Source: Streptomyces sp. NRRL S-31
GTDB lineage: Bacteria; Actinomycetota; Actinomycetes; Streptomycetales; Streptomycetaceae
Assembly (NCBI RefSeq): GCF_000718775.1
Contig: NZ_JOCB01000038.1
Coordinates: 1-64,000, forward strand
DNA: 64,000 nt
Reading direction: 5' to 3'
Position numbers and translations under genes: made by a program. Positions 1-9,874 of this stretch are shown piece after piece. The notes under the pieces are model-generated. The model did not search any database. It saw only the letters and a program-made list of their open reading frames with translations, and had not been told where the DNA came from. Position 1 is the stretch's first letter. Each line of letters begins with the position of its first letter.

Positions 1-125
1 CCGACGCGCCCCCAGGCCCCCCACCCCGACGTGACCCCGGCCCGACCGCAGTCCGGCCGGCTCGCGGCCTACCCTGAGGGGGTCACCCCGCAACCGGAGT
101 CCGAGAAGCCGGAGAAGCCGCACGT

Positions 126-1454
126 ATGAGTGCCACGAGCGAAACGCCCTATCCCTACGACGCGCCCGCCTCACAGGCGCTCTTCGACCGCGCCTCCGTC
201 GTGACGCCGGGCGGGGTGAACTCGCCGGTGCGCGCCTTCCGTGCCGTCGGCGGTACGCCCCGCTTCATGGTGTCCGGCAAGGGGGCCTACCTCACCGACG
301 CCGACGGGCGCGACTACGTCGACCTGGTCTGCTCCTGGGGGCCCATGATCCTCGGGCACTCGCACCCCGAGGTCATCGCCGCCGTGCAGGAGGCCGTCGC
401 CCGGGGCACGTCCTTCGGCACGCCCGGTGAGGGGGAGGTCGCGCTCGCCGAGGAGATCGTCGCCCGGGTCGAGCCCGTGGAGCAGGTGCGGCTCGTCAGC
501 AGCGGCACCGAGGCGACCATGTCCGCGATCCGGCTGGCCCGCGGGTTCACCCGGCGGTCCAAGGTGATCAAGTTCGCCGGCTGCTACCACGGGCACGTGG
601 ACTCGCTGCTCGCCGCGGCCGGCAGCGGGGTCGCCACCTTCGCGCTGCCCGACACGCCCGGTGTCACCGGCGCCCAGGCCGGCGACACGATCGTGCTGCC
701 GTACAACGACCTGGAGGCCGTGCAGGAGGCGTTCCACCGGCACCCCGGTGAGATCGCGTGCGTGATCACGGAGGCCTCGCCGGGCAACATGGGCGTCGTG
801 CCGCCGGACCCCGGGTTCAACCAGGGGCTGAGGGACGCCTGCCGGGAGAACGGCGCCCTCTTCATCTCCGACGAGGTCATGACCGGCTTCCGCACCAGCC
901 GCGCCGGGTGGTACGGCGTGGAGGGCGTCAAGCCCGACCTCATGACCTTCGGCAAGGTCATGGGCGGCGGGTTCCCGGCCGCGGCGTTCGGCGGCCGTGC
1001 CGACGTGATGGCGCACCTCGCGCCCGCCGGGCCCGTGTACCAGGCCGGCACCCTGTCCGGGAACCCGGTCGCCACCGCCGCCGGGCTCGCCCAGCTGCGG
1101 CTGCTCGACGACGCCGCGTACGACAAGGTCGACGCCGTCTCGGAGCAGATCCGTGCGCTGGTCGGCGAGGCGCTGGCCAAGGAGGGTGTCGCGCACCGGG
1201 TGCAGACCGCCTCCAACATGTTCTCCGTGTTCTTCACGGACCGGAAGGTGCGCACCTACGAGGACGCCAAGCGGCAGGAGTCGTACCGCTACACCGCGTT
1301 CTTCCACTCGCTGCTGGCGAACGGCGTCTACCTGCCGCCGTCGTCCTTCGAGTCCTGGTTCGTGTCCACGGCCCACGACGAGCGGGCCATCCAGAGGATC
1401 GCCGACGCCCTTCCGGCGGCGGCCCGGGCGGCTGCGGAGGCCACGGCGGAATGA
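126..1454 (+). CDS. hemL: Glutamate-1-semialdehyde 2,1-aminomutase
   Basis: This PLP enzyme converts glutamate-1-semialdehyde to 5-aminolevulinate, the C5-route entry to heme and corrinoids in the cytosol. The 442-residue length is normal for the family. Near residue 250 is [12 protein letters not shown] (the aspartate that contacts the PLP ring nitrogen). [16 protein letters not shown] follows, with the likely Schiff-base lysine at 277. The N-terminal [13 protein letters not shown] is typical of HemL. The ATG at 126 has a GGAGAAG ribosome-binding site upstream. Its stop overlaps the next gene as ATGA, so the two are probably translationally coupled. Related class III aminotransferases are the only alternative, and the match to HemL is very close. 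Confidence 0.96.
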   Translation: MSATSETPYPYDAPASQALFDRASVVTPGGVNSPVRAFRAVGGTPRFMVSGKGAYLTDADGRDYVDLVCSWGPMILGHSHPEVIAAVQEAVARGTSFGTPGEGEVALAEEIVARVEPVEQVRLVSSGTEATMSAIRLARGFTRRSKVIKFAGCYHGHVDSLLAAAGSGVATFALPDTPGVTGAQAGDTIVLPYNDLEAVQEAFHRHPGEIACVITEASPGNMGVVPPDPGFNQGLRDACRENGALFISDEVMTGFRTSRAGWYGVEGVKPDLMTFGKVMGGGFPAAAFGGRADVMAHLAPAGPVYQAGTLSGNPVATAAGLAQLRLLDDAAYDKVDAVSEQIRALVGEALAKEGVAHRVQTASNMFSVFFTDRKVRTYEDAKRQESYRYTAFFHSLLANGVYLPPSSFESWFVSTAHDERAIQRIADALPAAARAAAEATAE

Positions 1455-2155
1455 GCGGCACGGACAAGGACAAGGACATCACCGTCGTCCACCTGATGCG
1501 GCACGGCGAGGTCGAGAACCCGGACGGCATCCTGTACGGGCGGCTGCCCGGCTACCACCTGTCCGAGCTGGGCCGGCGGATGGCCGACCGGGTGGCCGAG
1601 CACCTGGCCTCGCGGGACGTCACCCATGTGTGCGCCTCCCCGCTGGAGCGGGCGCAGGAGACCGCCACCCCCATCGCCAAGGCGCACGGTCTGGACCTGG
1701 CCACCGACGAGCGGCTGATCGAGGCCGAGAACGTGTTCCAGGGCAAGACGTTCGGCGTCGGGGACGGCGCGCTGCGCAACCCGGACAACTGGAAGCACCT
1801 CGTCAACCCGTTCCGGCCGTCCTGGGGCGAGCCGTACGTGGACCAGGTCGTGCGGATGATGGGCGCGCTGAACGCGGCCAAGGACCAGGCGCGCGGGCAC
1901 GAGGCGGTGCTGGTCAGCCATCAGCTGCCGATCTGGATCGTGCGGTCGTACGTCGAGCGGCGGCGGCTGTGGCACGATCCGCGCAAGCGGCAGTGCACGC
2001 TGGCCTCCCTGACGACCTTCACCTACCTCGGTGACAAGATCGTGTCCGTGGGGTACAGCGAGCCCGCCATCGATCTCGTCCCGGCCCACCTGCGGGCCGG
2101 CGCCAAGCCCCAGAAGGGCGGCGGCACGGCCCAGGGCAAGGCGTTCGGCGCCTGA
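1451..2155 (+). CDS. Histidine phosphatase family protein
   Basis: This 234-residue protein belongs to the phosphoglycerate-mutase-like histidine phosphatase superfamily. The phosphohistidine motif LMRHGE lies at residues 15-20 (His18 is the nucleophile), and the second histidine sits in LVSHQLP near residue 157. The substrate cannot be read from sequence; cofactor-independent small-molecule phosphatases and phosphoglycerate mutases share this fold. The start was chosen because ATG at 1451 overlaps the hemL stop by four bases. The C-terminus is a Gly/Lys-rich tail. Linkage to hemL suggests co-expression but not a heme role. Confidence 0.88.
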   Translation: MSGTDKDKDITVVHLMRHGEVENPDGILYGRLPGYHLSELGRRMADRVAEHLASRDVTHVCASPLERAQETATPIAKAHGLDLATDERLIEAENVFQGKTFGVGDGALRNPDNWKHLVNPFRPSWGEPYVDQVVRMMGALNAAKDQARGHEAVLVSHQLPIWIVRSYVERRRLWHDPRKRQCTLASLTTFTYLGDKIVSVGYSEPAIDLVPAHLRAGAKPQKGGGTAQGKAFGA

Positions 2156-2301
2156 CCGGTCGTCACTGACGGTCCGTTTGGCGTGGCTTAGCGCATTCTT
2201 TCGATATCCGTCACGAAAATCACATAAACAAACGGAACCTCCCCGATCATCATTACCTCTGACTGGGTGTCGACCAGCAGGCGTAACGATCGGGGTTTTC
2301 C

Positions 2302-3588
2302 ATGCGCAGCTCTTCCCGGACCTTCTCCCGGAGGGGAGTACTCGGCCTCGGCGCGGGCGCGGCGGCCGCCGCCTCGCTCGCCGGCTGCGGCGGTTCCACG
2401 TCCTCGGACGGCGCCGGGCGTCCGGACGGTTCCAGCACCCGGCAGGGGAGCAAGGGGGACGGGACGCGTCCGGCGCGGCCCATCGGCGACGGCTCCACGT
2501 CCTTCACCGGCGCGCAGCCGCACCAGCCGGCCAAGCCGGAGCCGCTGGAGCCGGGGCAGACCCCGCCCCAGTTCGTGGTCTTCTCCTGGGACGGCGCCGG
2601 CGAGGTCGGCAACGGCCTCTTCCCGCGCTTCCTGGACCTGGCCAAGGAGCACGGCGCGAGCATGACCTTCTTCCTCTCGGGGCTGTACCTGCTGCCCGAG
2701 TCGAAGAAGCGGCTCTACGACCCCCCGAACAACCCGCGCGGCGCCTCCGACATCGGCTACCTCACCGACGACCACATCAAGGCCACGCTGGAGAACGTGC
2801 GCCGGGCCTGGCTGGAGGGGCATGAGATCGGCACCCACTTCAACGGGCACTTCTGCGCCGGCACGGGCACCGTCGGCAACTGGACCCCGGAGCAGTGGGG
2901 GAGCGAGATCCAGCAGGCCAAGGCGTTCGTGAAGGAGTGGCGGACCAACACCGGCTGGACCGACCTGCCCTCGCTGCCGTTCGACTACGACAAGGAGCTG
3001 GCCGGCGGCCGTACGCCCTGTCTGCTGGGCCAGAACAACCTGCTGCCCAAGGCCCGGGAGCTGGGCTGGCGCTACGACGCCTCCTCGCCGGGCGGCCGCC
3101 AGGTGTGGCCGGACAAGCGCCTGGGCATATGGGACCTGCCCTTGCAGCAGATACCTTTCCCCGGACGTTCCTTCGAGGTCCTGTCCATGGACTACAACAT
3201 GCTCGCCAACCAGTCGGTGAACTCGACCAAGGCGCCCGCGTACAACTACCCGGGATGGCGCAAGCAGTCGGCGCAGGCGTACATCCAGGGATTCCAGCGG
3301 GCGTACGAGACGAACCGGGCGCCGTTCTTCGTCGGCAACCACTTCGAGCAGTGGAACGGCGGCATCTACATGGACTCCGTCGAGGAGGCCTTCACGCACA
3401 TCGCGCGGGAGAAGGAGAAGGGCGCCGACGTCCGGCTGGTCTCCTTCCGGCAGTTCGTGGACTGGATGGACGCGCAGAAGCCCGAGGTGCTCGCCAAGCT
3501 GCGCTCGCTGGGTGTCGGGCAGCAGCCCACCGGGGGCTGGAAGGAGTTCCTGCGCGCGACCGGTTCCGCCTCCTCCGACGCGGCCTGA
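2302..3588 (+). CDS. Tat-exported lipoprotein, polysaccharide deacetylase-like
   Basis: The 428-residue product starts with a twin-arginine signal (SRRGVLGLG), an Ala-rich hydrophobic stretch and a lipobox LAGC, so it should be a surface lipoprotein exported folded. A Ser/Gly/Pro-rich linker follows to about residue 90. The rest resembles a NodB-type deacetylase barrel: FSWDGAGE in the position of the metal-binding TFDDG loop, and HEIGTHFNGH as the metal His-x3-His equivalent. The first motif is atypical, so activity may differ from chitin or peptidoglycan deacetylation. The gene stands alone, with 146 bp of promoter-like DNA upstream. Confidence 0.8.
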   Translation: MRSSSRTFSRRGVLGLGAGAAAAASLAGCGGSTSSDGAGRPDGSSTRQGSKGDGTRPARPIGDGSTSFTGAQPHQPAKPEPLEPGQTPPQFVVFSWDGAGEVGNGLFPRFLDLAKEHGASMTFFLSGLYLLPESKKRLYDPPNNPRGASDIGYLTDDHIKATLENVRRAWLEGHEIGTHFNGHFCAGTGTVGNWTPEQWGSEIQQAKAFVKEWRTNTGWTDLPSLPFDYDKELAGGRTPCLLGQNNLLPKARELGWRYDASSPGGRQVWPDKRLGIWDLPLQQIPFPGRSFEVLSMDYNMLANQSVNSTKAPAYNYPGWRKQSAQAYIQGFQRAYETNRAPFFVGNHFEQWNGGIYMDSVEEAFTHIAREKEKGADVRLVSFRQFVDWMDAQKPEVLAKLRSLGVGQQPTGGWKEFLRATGSASSDAA

Positions 3589-3785
3589 GCGGGTCCCGGG
3601 CGGGGGCCGGGTGGTGTCCGGGTGGGGTCCGAGCGGGCCTTGAGGGGAAGGCCGCAGGGGCCCCTGACGGACCCGGGCGGGGGTCGGTGTCTGAAATGTC
3701 CCGTGTAAATACGCCCTGAAATGCGGTTTTCCGCCCGGCAGGGGGGTGCGCGAGATCCCCGGAACAGGCATGCGAAACTTTTCAC

Positions 3786-4376
3786 ATGAGTACCCGTAGC
3801 CGCGCCGTCCTGCTCACCGCTGTGGCCGCCGCCGCGGCCCTGTCCCTGTCCGCGTGCGGCAAGGGCGGCATCTCCGGCGGCGGTGGCGACACCCACTTCG
3901 TCACCGGCAGCAACGGCATCGACACCGTCCCGGCCGCCAAGCGCGCCGCGGCCCCGGACCTGTCGGGCAGGACCATCGACGGCAAGACCCTCGACGTCGC
4001 CGACTACAAGGGCCAGGTCGTCGTCGTCAACGTCTGGGGCTCCTGGTGCGGGCCGTGCCGCAGCGAGGCGCAGTACTTCGCCAAGGTCTCCAAGCAGTAC
4101 GAGGGCAAGGGTGTCCAGTTCGTCGGCATCAACACCCGGGACTCCAGCACCACCCCCGCGGTCGCCTTCGAGAAGGAGCACGGCGTCGGGTACCCGAGCC
4201 TGTACGACCCCACGGGCAAGCTGATGCTCCGCTTCAAGAAGGGCACCCTCAACCCGCAGCTCGTCCCCTCCACGCTCGTCATCGACCGGCACGGCAAGGT
4301 CGCCGCGCGGGCCCTGGAGGCGCTCGACGACACCGGGCTGCTGGAGATGCTCAAGCCGGTCCTCGCGGAGAAGTGA
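3786..4376 (+). CDS. TlpA/ResA-type thiol-disulfide oxidoreductase lipoprotein
   Basis: A 196-residue extracytoplasmic thioredoxin-fold protein with a signal peptide and lipobox (LSAC, Cys24). The redox motif WCGPC is at residues 87-91, and a cis-proline region VPSTLVID follows near residue 160. It probably reduces apocytochrome c heme-binding cysteines, taking electrons from the CcdA protein encoded one base downstream. No strong ribosome-binding site precedes the ATG; a leaderless or weakly initiated mRNA is possible. It heads the system II cytochrome c maturation operon. Confidence 0.9.
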   Translation: MSTRSRAVLLTAVAAAAALSLSACGKGGISGGGGDTHFVTGSNGIDTVPAAKRAAAPDLSGRTIDGKTLDVADYKGQVVVVNVWGSWCGPCRSEAQYFAKVSKQYEGKGVQFVGINTRDSSTTPAVAFEKEHGVGYPSLYDPTGKLMLRFKKGTLNPQLVPSTLVIDRHGKVAARALEALDDTGLLEMLKPVLAEK

Positions 4377-4377
4377 C

Positions 4378-5151
4378 GTGAGCGCACTGCTGACGCTGGC
4401 CGCGGAGACGGGCCGCAACCAGACGGTCCTGCACGGCGCTCTGCCGGTCGCCCTGCCGATCGCGCTGATCGCGGGGCTCGTCTCCTTCTTCTCGCCCTGT
4501 GTGCTGCCGCTGGTCCCCGGCTACCTCTCCTATGTGACCGGCGTCGCGGGCACCGACCTGGCCGAGGCCAGACGGGGGCGGATGGTCGCCGGGGCCTCCC
4601 TGTTCGTGCTCGGCTTCAGCGCCGTGTTCGTCTCCAGCGGGGCGCTCTTCGGCTACTTCGGCGCCAGCCTGGTCGACTACCAGTCCACCCTCACCCGGGT
4701 GCTCGGCGCGGTCATGATCGTCATGGGCGTGTTCTTCATGGGGCTGCTGCCCTGGTTCACCATGCGCGAGTTCCGCTTCCACAAGCGGCCGACGGGCGGC
4801 CTGCTCGGCGCGCCCCTGCTCGGCGCCCTCTTCGGCGTCGGCTGGACGCCCTGCATGGGCCCGACGCTCTCCTCGGTGAACATCCTCTCCATCAACGAGT
4901 CGAGCGCCGCGCGCGGCTCCCTGTTGATGGTCGTCTACTGCCTCGGCCTCGGCGTGCCCTTCGTCCTCACCGCGATCGGCTTCCGCAAGGCGCTCGGCGC
5001 CTTCGCCTGGGTCAAGCGCCACTATGTGTGGGTGATGCGCATCGGCGGCTCGATGATGATCGTGACCGGTGTGCTGCTGCTGACCGGTGCCTGGAGCGGC
5101 CTGATCCAGCAGATGCAGACCTGGTCCGACGGTTTCAATGTGGGGATCTGA
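4378..5151 (+). CDS. ccdA: Cytochrome c biogenesis protein CcdA (DsbD-like membrane domain)
   Basis: This 257-residue membrane protein has about six transmembrane segments. It should carry reducing equivalents from cytosolic thioredoxin across the membrane to the TlpA-like protein. The two intramembrane cysteines are visible: Cys41 in FFSPCVLPLVPGYLS and Cys159 in GWTPCMGPTLS. A GTG start begins one base after the upstream stop. Only three bases separate it from resB, so the four genes form one operon. Confidence 0.93.
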   Translation: MSALLTLAAETGRNQTVLHGALPVALPIALIAGLVSFFSPCVLPLVPGYLSYVTGVAGTDLAEARRGRMVAGASLFVLGFSAVFVSSGALFGYFGASLVDYQSTLTRVLGAVMIVMGVFFMGLLPWFTMREFRFHKRPTGGLLGAPLLGALFGVGWTPCMGPTLSSVNILSINESSAARGSLLMVVYCLGLGVPFVLTAIGFRKALGAFAWVKRHYVWVMRIGGSMMIVTGVLLLTGAWSGLIQQMQTWSDGFNVGI

Positions 5152-5154
5152 CCG

Positions 5155-6864
5155 ATGAGCAAGACCGACACCGACAACAGCCGGGAGCAGGAGGAGCTGG
5201 GAGCCGCCGGTTCCCGGCTGTCCACCGCCCCGCAGGAGGAGCCGGTGAGCCTGCCGGGCCTCGGTGTCGTCGGCTGGGCGCGCTGGTGCTGGCGGCAGCT
5301 GACCTCCATGCGGGTCGCGCTGCTGCTGCTCCTGCTGCTCTCGCTCGGCGCGATCCCCGGCTCGCTGATCCCGCAGACCGGCGCGGACGCGAGCAAGGTC
5401 GAGGACTTCCGCGCGGCCCACCGGACGCTGGCACCCGTCTACGACAAGCTCGGGCTGTTCCACGTGTACAGCTCGGTGTGGTTCTCCGCGATCTACATCC
5501 TGCTGTTCGTCTCCCTCATCGGCTGCATCGTGCCCCGCACCTGGCAGTTCGTCGGCCAGTTGCGCGGCCGTCCGCCGGCCGCGCCCAAGCGGCTGACCCG
5601 GCTGCCCGCCTACACGACCTGGCGCACGGAGGCCGAGCCGGAGCAGGTCCGCGAGGCCGCGCTCGCGCTGCTGCGCAAGCGCCGCTTCCGGGCGCACGTC
5701 GCCGGTGACGCCGTCGCCGCCGAGAAGGGCTACCTGCGCGAGGTGGGCAACCTGGTCTTCCACGTCGCCCTGATCGTGCTGCTGGTCGCCTTCGCCTCCG
5801 GCCAGCTGTACAAGTCGGACGGCACCAAGCTGATGGTGGAGGGCGACGGCTTCTCCAACGCGCTGCCGATGTACGACGACTTCAAGTCCGGCACCCTGTT
5901 CCGGACGGACGACCTGGTCCCGTTCAGCTTCGACCTCAAGGACTTCAGGGGCACCTACGAGGTCAGCGGCCCGAACCGGGGCACCCCGCGCACCTATGAG
6001 GCGAAGATCCGCTACAGCGAGGGCGCCTACGGCAAGGAGAAGCCGACCACCATCAAGGTCAACGAGCCGCTGAAGATCGGCGACTCCAAGGTCTACCTGG
6101 TCAGCCACGGCTACGCGCCCGTCGTCACGGTCCGGGACGGCAAGGGCGCGGTCGTCTACCACGACGCCGTACCGCTGCTGCCGCTCGACGGCAACGTCAG
6201 CTCCAACGGCGTGGTCAAGGTGATGGACGGCTACCGGGACGCGAAGGGCCGCAAGGACCAGCTCGGCTTCCAGGCGTTCTTCGTGCCGACGTTCGACCCG
6301 AAGAGCGGCACGATGCTCTCGCAGTTCCCGGCGCTGGTGAACCCGCTGCTGGCGGTGAACGCCTACCACGGCGACCTGGGTGTGAACTCGGGCATCCCGC
6401 AGAGCGTGTACCAGCTCGACAAGAAGCACATGAAGGCGTTCAAGGACGCCAAGGGCCAGCTGCTGAAGAAGCTGCTGAAGCCGGGCGACACCATGACGCT
6501 GCCGGACGGCGCCGGATCGATCACCTTCGAGAAGGACGTCAAGGAGTGGGCCGGCTTCGAGATCGTCCAGGAGCCGGGCAGCGGCTGGGCGCTGGCCGGC
6601 GCCCTCGCCGCGATCTTCGGCCTGGCCGCCTCCCTGTTCATCCAGCGCCGCCGCGTGTGGGTGCGCGCGGTGCGCGGTGCCGACGGCGTCACGGTGGTCG
6701 AGATGGCCGGTCTCGGCCGCAGCGAGTCCGCGAAGGTCCCCGAGGAACTGGGCGACCTCGCCGGCCACCTCTACGACCAGGCGCCGGGGGCCCCCGACCC
6801 CGGCGACACACCCGCAGCAACCCCCGACCCTCAAGCCGTACCTGCCGAAGGGGCTGAGAAGTGA
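5155..6864 (+). CDS. resB: Cytochrome c biogenesis protein ResB (Ccs1)
   Basis: The 569-residue protein is one half of the system II heme transport and ligation complex. It has a hydrophilic N-terminal tail and transmembrane segments near residues 50-70, 105-125 and 195-215. A large extracytoplasmic domain follows (about 220-475), then a last membrane helix near 480-500 and a charged cytosolic tail rich in Pro and Ala. Its stop overlaps the GTG of the next gene by four bases, as expected for a pair whose products work as one complex attaching heme to apocytochrome c. Confidence 0.92.
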   Translation: MSKTDTDNSREQEELGAAGSRLSTAPQEEPVSLPGLGVVGWARWCWRQLTSMRVALLLLLLLSLGAIPGSLIPQTGADASKVEDFRAAHRTLAPVYDKLGLFHVYSSVWFSAIYILLFVSLIGCIVPRTWQFVGQLRGRPPAAPKRLTRLPAYTTWRTEAEPEQVREAALALLRKRRFRAHVAGDAVAAEKGYLREVGNLVFHVALIVLLVAFASGQLYKSDGTKLMVEGDGFSNALPMYDDFKSGTLFRTDDLVPFSFDLKDFRGTYEVSGPNRGTPRTYEAKIRYSEGAYGKEKPTTIKVNEPLKIGDSKVYLVSHGYAPVVTVRDGKGAVVYHDAVPLLPLDGNVSSNGVVKVMDGYRDAKGRKDQLGFQAFFVPTFDPKSGTMLSQFPALVNPLLAVNAYHGDLGVNSGIPQSVYQLDKKHMKAFKDAKGQLLKKLLKPGDTMTLPDGAGSITFEKDVKEWAGFEIVQEPGSGWALAGALAAIFGLAASLFIQRRRVWVRAVRGADGVTVVEMAGLGRSESAKVPEELGDLAGHLYDQAPGAPDPGDTPAATPDPQAVPAEGAEK

Positions 6865-7940
6865 CTCTCGCCGCCGCCACCAACGAACATCTCGCGAGCA
6901 TCAGCAACACGCTGATCTACTCGTCGATGGCCGTCTACACCCTGGCCTTCTTCGCCTACATCGCCGAGTGGCTGTTCGGCAGCCGCAGCAAGGTCGCCCG
7001 CACGGCCGCCGCGCTCACGGCCGACACCGGCTCCGCCGCGGCCCCCGCCGTCACGGTGCGGCAGGCCGGCGGCACCGCCGTGCTGGAGCGGCCCAAGGTC
7101 GTCGTCCGCTCGGCGGCCGGCGCGCGGGACGTGCCGGACGGCCCCGGCGCGCACGGCGGCGACGAGCAGGGCGACCTGTACGGGCGGATCGCCGTCTCCC
7201 TCACCGTGCTCGCCTTCCTGGTGGAGCTGGGCGGTGTCATCGCCCGCGCGGCCTCCGTGGAGCGGGCGCCGTGGGGCAACATGTACGAGTTCAACATCAC
7301 CTTCTCCACGGTCGCCGTCGGCGTGTACCTCGTGCTGCTGGCGCTGAGGAAGAACGTGCGCTGGCTCGGGCTGTTCCTCACCACGACCGTGCTGCTGGAC
7401 CTGGGTCTCGCGGTCACCGTGCTGTACACGGCCAGCGACCAGCTGGTGCCGGCGCTGCACTCGTACTGGCTGTACATCCACGTCTCCACCGCGATCTTCT
7501 GCGGCGCGGTGTTCTACGTCGGCGCGGTCACCACGATCCTGTACCTGTTCAAGGACGCCTACGAGAACAAGCTCCAGAGCGGCGGCCGGCCGGGCGGGTT
7601 CGCGACCTCGGTGCTGGAGCGGCTGCCCGCCTCGGCGTCCCTGGACAAGTTCTCCTACCGGGTCAACGCCGCCGTCTTCCCGCTGTGGACGTTCACGATC
7701 ATCGCGGGCGCGATCTGGGCGGGCGACGCCTGGGGCCGGTACTGGAACTGGGACCCGAAGGAGACCTGGTCCTTCATCACCTGGGTCGCCTACGCCGGCT
7801 ACCTGCACGCGCGGGCCACGGCCGGCTGGAAGGGCCGCAAGGCCGCCTACCTGGCGCTGATCGCGTTCGCCTGCTGGCTGTTCAACTACTACGGCGTCAA
7901 CATCTTCGTCACCGGCAAGCACTCCTACGCGGGCGTGTGA
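6861..7940 (+). CDS. ccsB: Cytochrome c biogenesis protein CcsB/ResC
   Basis: A 359-residue polytopic protein of the heme-handling family. The signature tryptophan-rich motif is clear near the C-terminus: WGRYWNWDPKETWSFITW, preceded by conserved membrane histidines (LHSYWLYIHV). With ResB it exports heme and ligates it to c-type cytochromes such as the bc1-complex subunit. An Ala/Gly-rich cytoplasmic linker (about residues 50-105) between the first and second membrane helices is longer than in Bacillus homologues. The GTG start overlaps the resB stop. It is the last gene of the operon. Confidence 0.93.
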   Translation: MTLAAATNEHLASISNTLIYSSMAVYTLAFFAYIAEWLFGSRSKVARTAAALTADTGSAAAPAVTVRQAGGTAVLERPKVVVRSAAGARDVPDGPGAHGGDEQGDLYGRIAVSLTVLAFLVELGGVIARAASVERAPWGNMYEFNITFSTVAVGVYLVLLALRKNVRWLGLFLTTTVLLDLGLAVTVLYTASDQLVPALHSYWLYIHVSTAIFCGAVFYVGAVTTILYLFKDAYENKLQSGGRPGGFATSVLERLPASASLDKFSYRVNAAVFPLWTFTIIAGAIWAGDAWGRYWNWDPKETWSFITWVAYAGYLHARATAGWKGRKAAYLALIAFACWLFNYYGVNIFVTGKHSYAGV

Positions 7941-7986
7941 GCGCCGGCCGGGTGCGCGCGCCCGGCCCCGGGGTCAGGCTGGTGTC

Positions 7987-8391
7987 ATGAGCGGTTCCAT
8001 CGCACAGGGCACCAGCCAGACCCACGGGAACACGCACATCCTGCACTTCACGGTGCGGCTCCCGCGGCGGATGGAGGAGGTCTGGCCCGCGGTGTCCACG
8101 CCCGGCGGGCTGGCGGCCTGGTTCACCGCCGCCGAGGTGCTCGAACCCCGGCTCGGCGGTGCGGTCAGCCTGCGCGGGCTGGGCGGCGGCGAGGTCACCG
8201 CGTGGGACGTGGACCGGGTCGCCGAGTACACGCTGGAGGACGGCGGCCGCATCCGGTTCCACCTGGAGCGGGACGGGGAGGACGGCAGCGCGCTCCGCTT
8301 CACGCACGAGTTCCAGGGCGAGGAGGAGTCGGAGCAGCGCTGGCGGGACAGGTTCGAGCGCCTGATCGAGCACTTGGCACAGCCCCGCTAG
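7987..8391 (+). CDS. SRPBCC (AHSA1-type) small protein
   Basis: A 134-residue protein of the START-like/AHSA1 fold. The tell-tale strings are FTVRLPRRMEEVWPAVSTPGGLAAWF at the N-terminal end and a C-terminal helix RWRDRFERLIEHL. These proteins bind hydrophobic ligands in a helix-grip cavity; no ligand can be inferred here. It follows ccsB by 46 bp and converges with the condensation-domain gene across a hairpin terminator. Confidence 0.75.
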   Translation: MSGSIAQGTSQTHGNTHILHFTVRLPRRMEEVWPAVSTPGGLAAWFTAAEVLEPRLGGAVSLRGLGGGEVTAWDVDRVAEYTLEDGGRIRFHLERDGEDGSALRFTHEFQGEEESEQRWRDRFERLIEHLAQPR

Positions 8392-8397
8392 ACCCGG

Positions 8398-8423
8398 CCG
8401 GGCCCGAATCCGATGGGGCCCGG
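8398..8423. terminator. Hairpin between converging genes
   Basis: Eight-base arms CCGGGCCC (8398-8405) and GGGCCCGG (8416-8423) enclose a 10-base loop between the ends of two convergent genes. It could end transcription from both sides; there is no T-tract on either strand. Confidence 0.5.
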
Positions 8424-8467
8424 ACCCGGCAGGGCTCCGTGTGCCCGGTGGCCGTCCGGCGCCGGGC

Positions 8468-9874
8468 TCAGGAGACGGCGGACAGGCTGCCGTGGGCCAC
8501 CGAGGCGATCCGGTCGCGCAGCCGCTCCGCGTACAGCCGCATGGTCTTCGCGGCCACGTCCGTGTCCGGGTAGCGGCTCGCCAGCCACAGCCCCTCGGGC
8601 AGCCGGTTCACCCACACGCACACCTGGTCCCCGTACGACACCCGCAGCAGTCCGTACGCCTTCAGCTCCGCCCACCGCCCGGCACCAGGCAGGGCGCGCG
8701 TGTCGACGTAGGAGACGATCGAGTACAGGTCCGGCGAGGACGGCCGGAAGTCGGCGCCGAGCAGGTCCAGCACCCGCGGCAGCGGCATCCGGGCCAGCGT
8801 CCGGTTCGCCCGCAGCTCCGCCCGTACCGCGCGCAGCGCCTCCGGGAAGCCGTGCAGGCGGTCCACGGGCACCTCGACGGGGGCGCCGCCCACGTACCAG
8901 CCCACCGACTCGGCCCACCGCGACTTCACCCGGGTGTGGAAGGGCACCACCGTCCGGTACACCGGCCGCCCGCCCAGCTCGTGCACGATGAGCGCGGTCG
9001 CCGCCAGCACCCCGGCCAGGCTGCCGCCGTAGGGCCGGCAGTACGCCTCGAACGCCGCCGCCGCGTCCGCGTCCGCCAGCGGCTCGCACAGCATCCGCTG
9101 CCGGGGCAGCGGGCCGTCCGGCTCCAGGCCCAGGTCGACGGGGAAGTTCGGCAGCGTGCCGTCGCAGCGGCGGATGAAGTCCCGCCAGCGGTCGACGACC
9201 GCGTGCCGGCCGTCGATGCCGTCGGCGTGGGCCCGCTCCAGCCGGCAGAAGTCGACGTAACTGGCGGGCGGCTCACCGGCGGCGGGTGCGGTCTGGGCCG
9301 GGTCCGCCGCGTACAGGTCGTGGATCTCGGCGGGGATGCGCTGCACGGAGTAGGCGTCGACGTTGCTGTGGTCGAAGGCGAGGTACACGCTCGCGCCGTC
9401 GTCCCGGACGACCGCCGCGTAGATGAGGTTCGGCCAGCGCAGCGCGTCCGCGACCGTGTCGAAGCGGTCCTGGAGGTGCCGTACGAGGGTGTCGGCGTCG
9501 GCGAAGTGCCCCGCCTCCTCCCGGCGCAGCGACACGTCGGCCGCGTCCAGCGTGAACCGGCGCAGCTCGTCACCGGCCCACCGGAAGCCGCTGCGCAGCG
9601 TCTCGTGCCGTACGGTCCAGGCGCGCAGGGCCCGCTCCAGCGCGTCCAGGTCGACCGGGCCGGGCAGGTCGAAGGCGGCGCCGAGCCAGGTCGGCACGAA
9701 CAGCCCGTCCTCCCGGACGGACCGGGCGGTCCGGATGTGCGACTCCTGGATGTAGGCGGGTGGCCGGGAATCCTCGGGGAGCGCCGTCGCCGCCGCCACG
9801 GTCGCCGGGCTCAGCGTCCATTCGACGAGCCGCCCCGGCCGGACCTCGCAGCGCTGGATGTCAGTGATTCGCAC
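8468..9874 (-). CDS. Free-standing condensation-domain (PapA/NRPS C-type) protein
   Basis: A 468-residue protein with the CoA-dependent acyltransferase/NRPS condensation fold. The active-site region near residue 165 reads FDHSNVDAYS. It aligns to HHxxxDG with the catalytic second His and the Asp kept, but the first His replaced by Asp. ALRAWTVRHETLRSGF near residue 85 is the usual early condensation motif. No carrier protein or adenylation domain is nearby, so it may transfer an acyl group to a small molecule. I chose GTG at 9874, four bases after GGGAG, rather than the longer frame to 9919. The natural substrate is unknown. Confidence 0.78.
   Translation of the reverse strand: MRITDIQRCEVRPGRLVEWTLSPATVAAATALPEDSRPPAYIQESHIRTARSVREDGLFVPTWLGAAFDLPGPVDLDALERALRAWTVRHETLRSGFRWAGDELRRFTLDAADVSLRREEAGHFADADTLVRHLQDRFDTVADALRWPNLIYAAVVRDDGASVYLAFDHSNVDAYSVQRIPAEIHDLYAADPAQTAPAAGEPPASYVDFCRLERAHADGIDGRHAVVDRWRDFIRRCDGTLPNFPVDLGLEPDGPLPRQRMLCEPLADADAAAAFEAYCRPYGGSLAGVLAATALIVHELGGRPVYRTVVPFHTRVKSRWAESVGWYVGGAPVEVPVDRLHGFPEALRAVRAELRANRTLARMPLPRVLDLLGADFRPSSPDLYSIVSYVDTRALPGAGRWAELKAYGLLRVSYGDQVCVWVNRLPEGLWLASRYPDTDVAAKTMRLYAERLRDRIASVAHGSLSAVS

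Noticed and set aside
171..1376. 401-residue antisense frame across hemL
   Set aside because: Arg/Gly/His/Val-rich composition of a GC-rich shadow frame, no ribosome site, and hemL on the other strand is certain.
4351..6834. 827-residue antisense frame across ccdA-resB
   Set aside because: Low-complexity Gln/Arg/Ala/Asp composition typical of the complement of GC-rich genes, with no domain.
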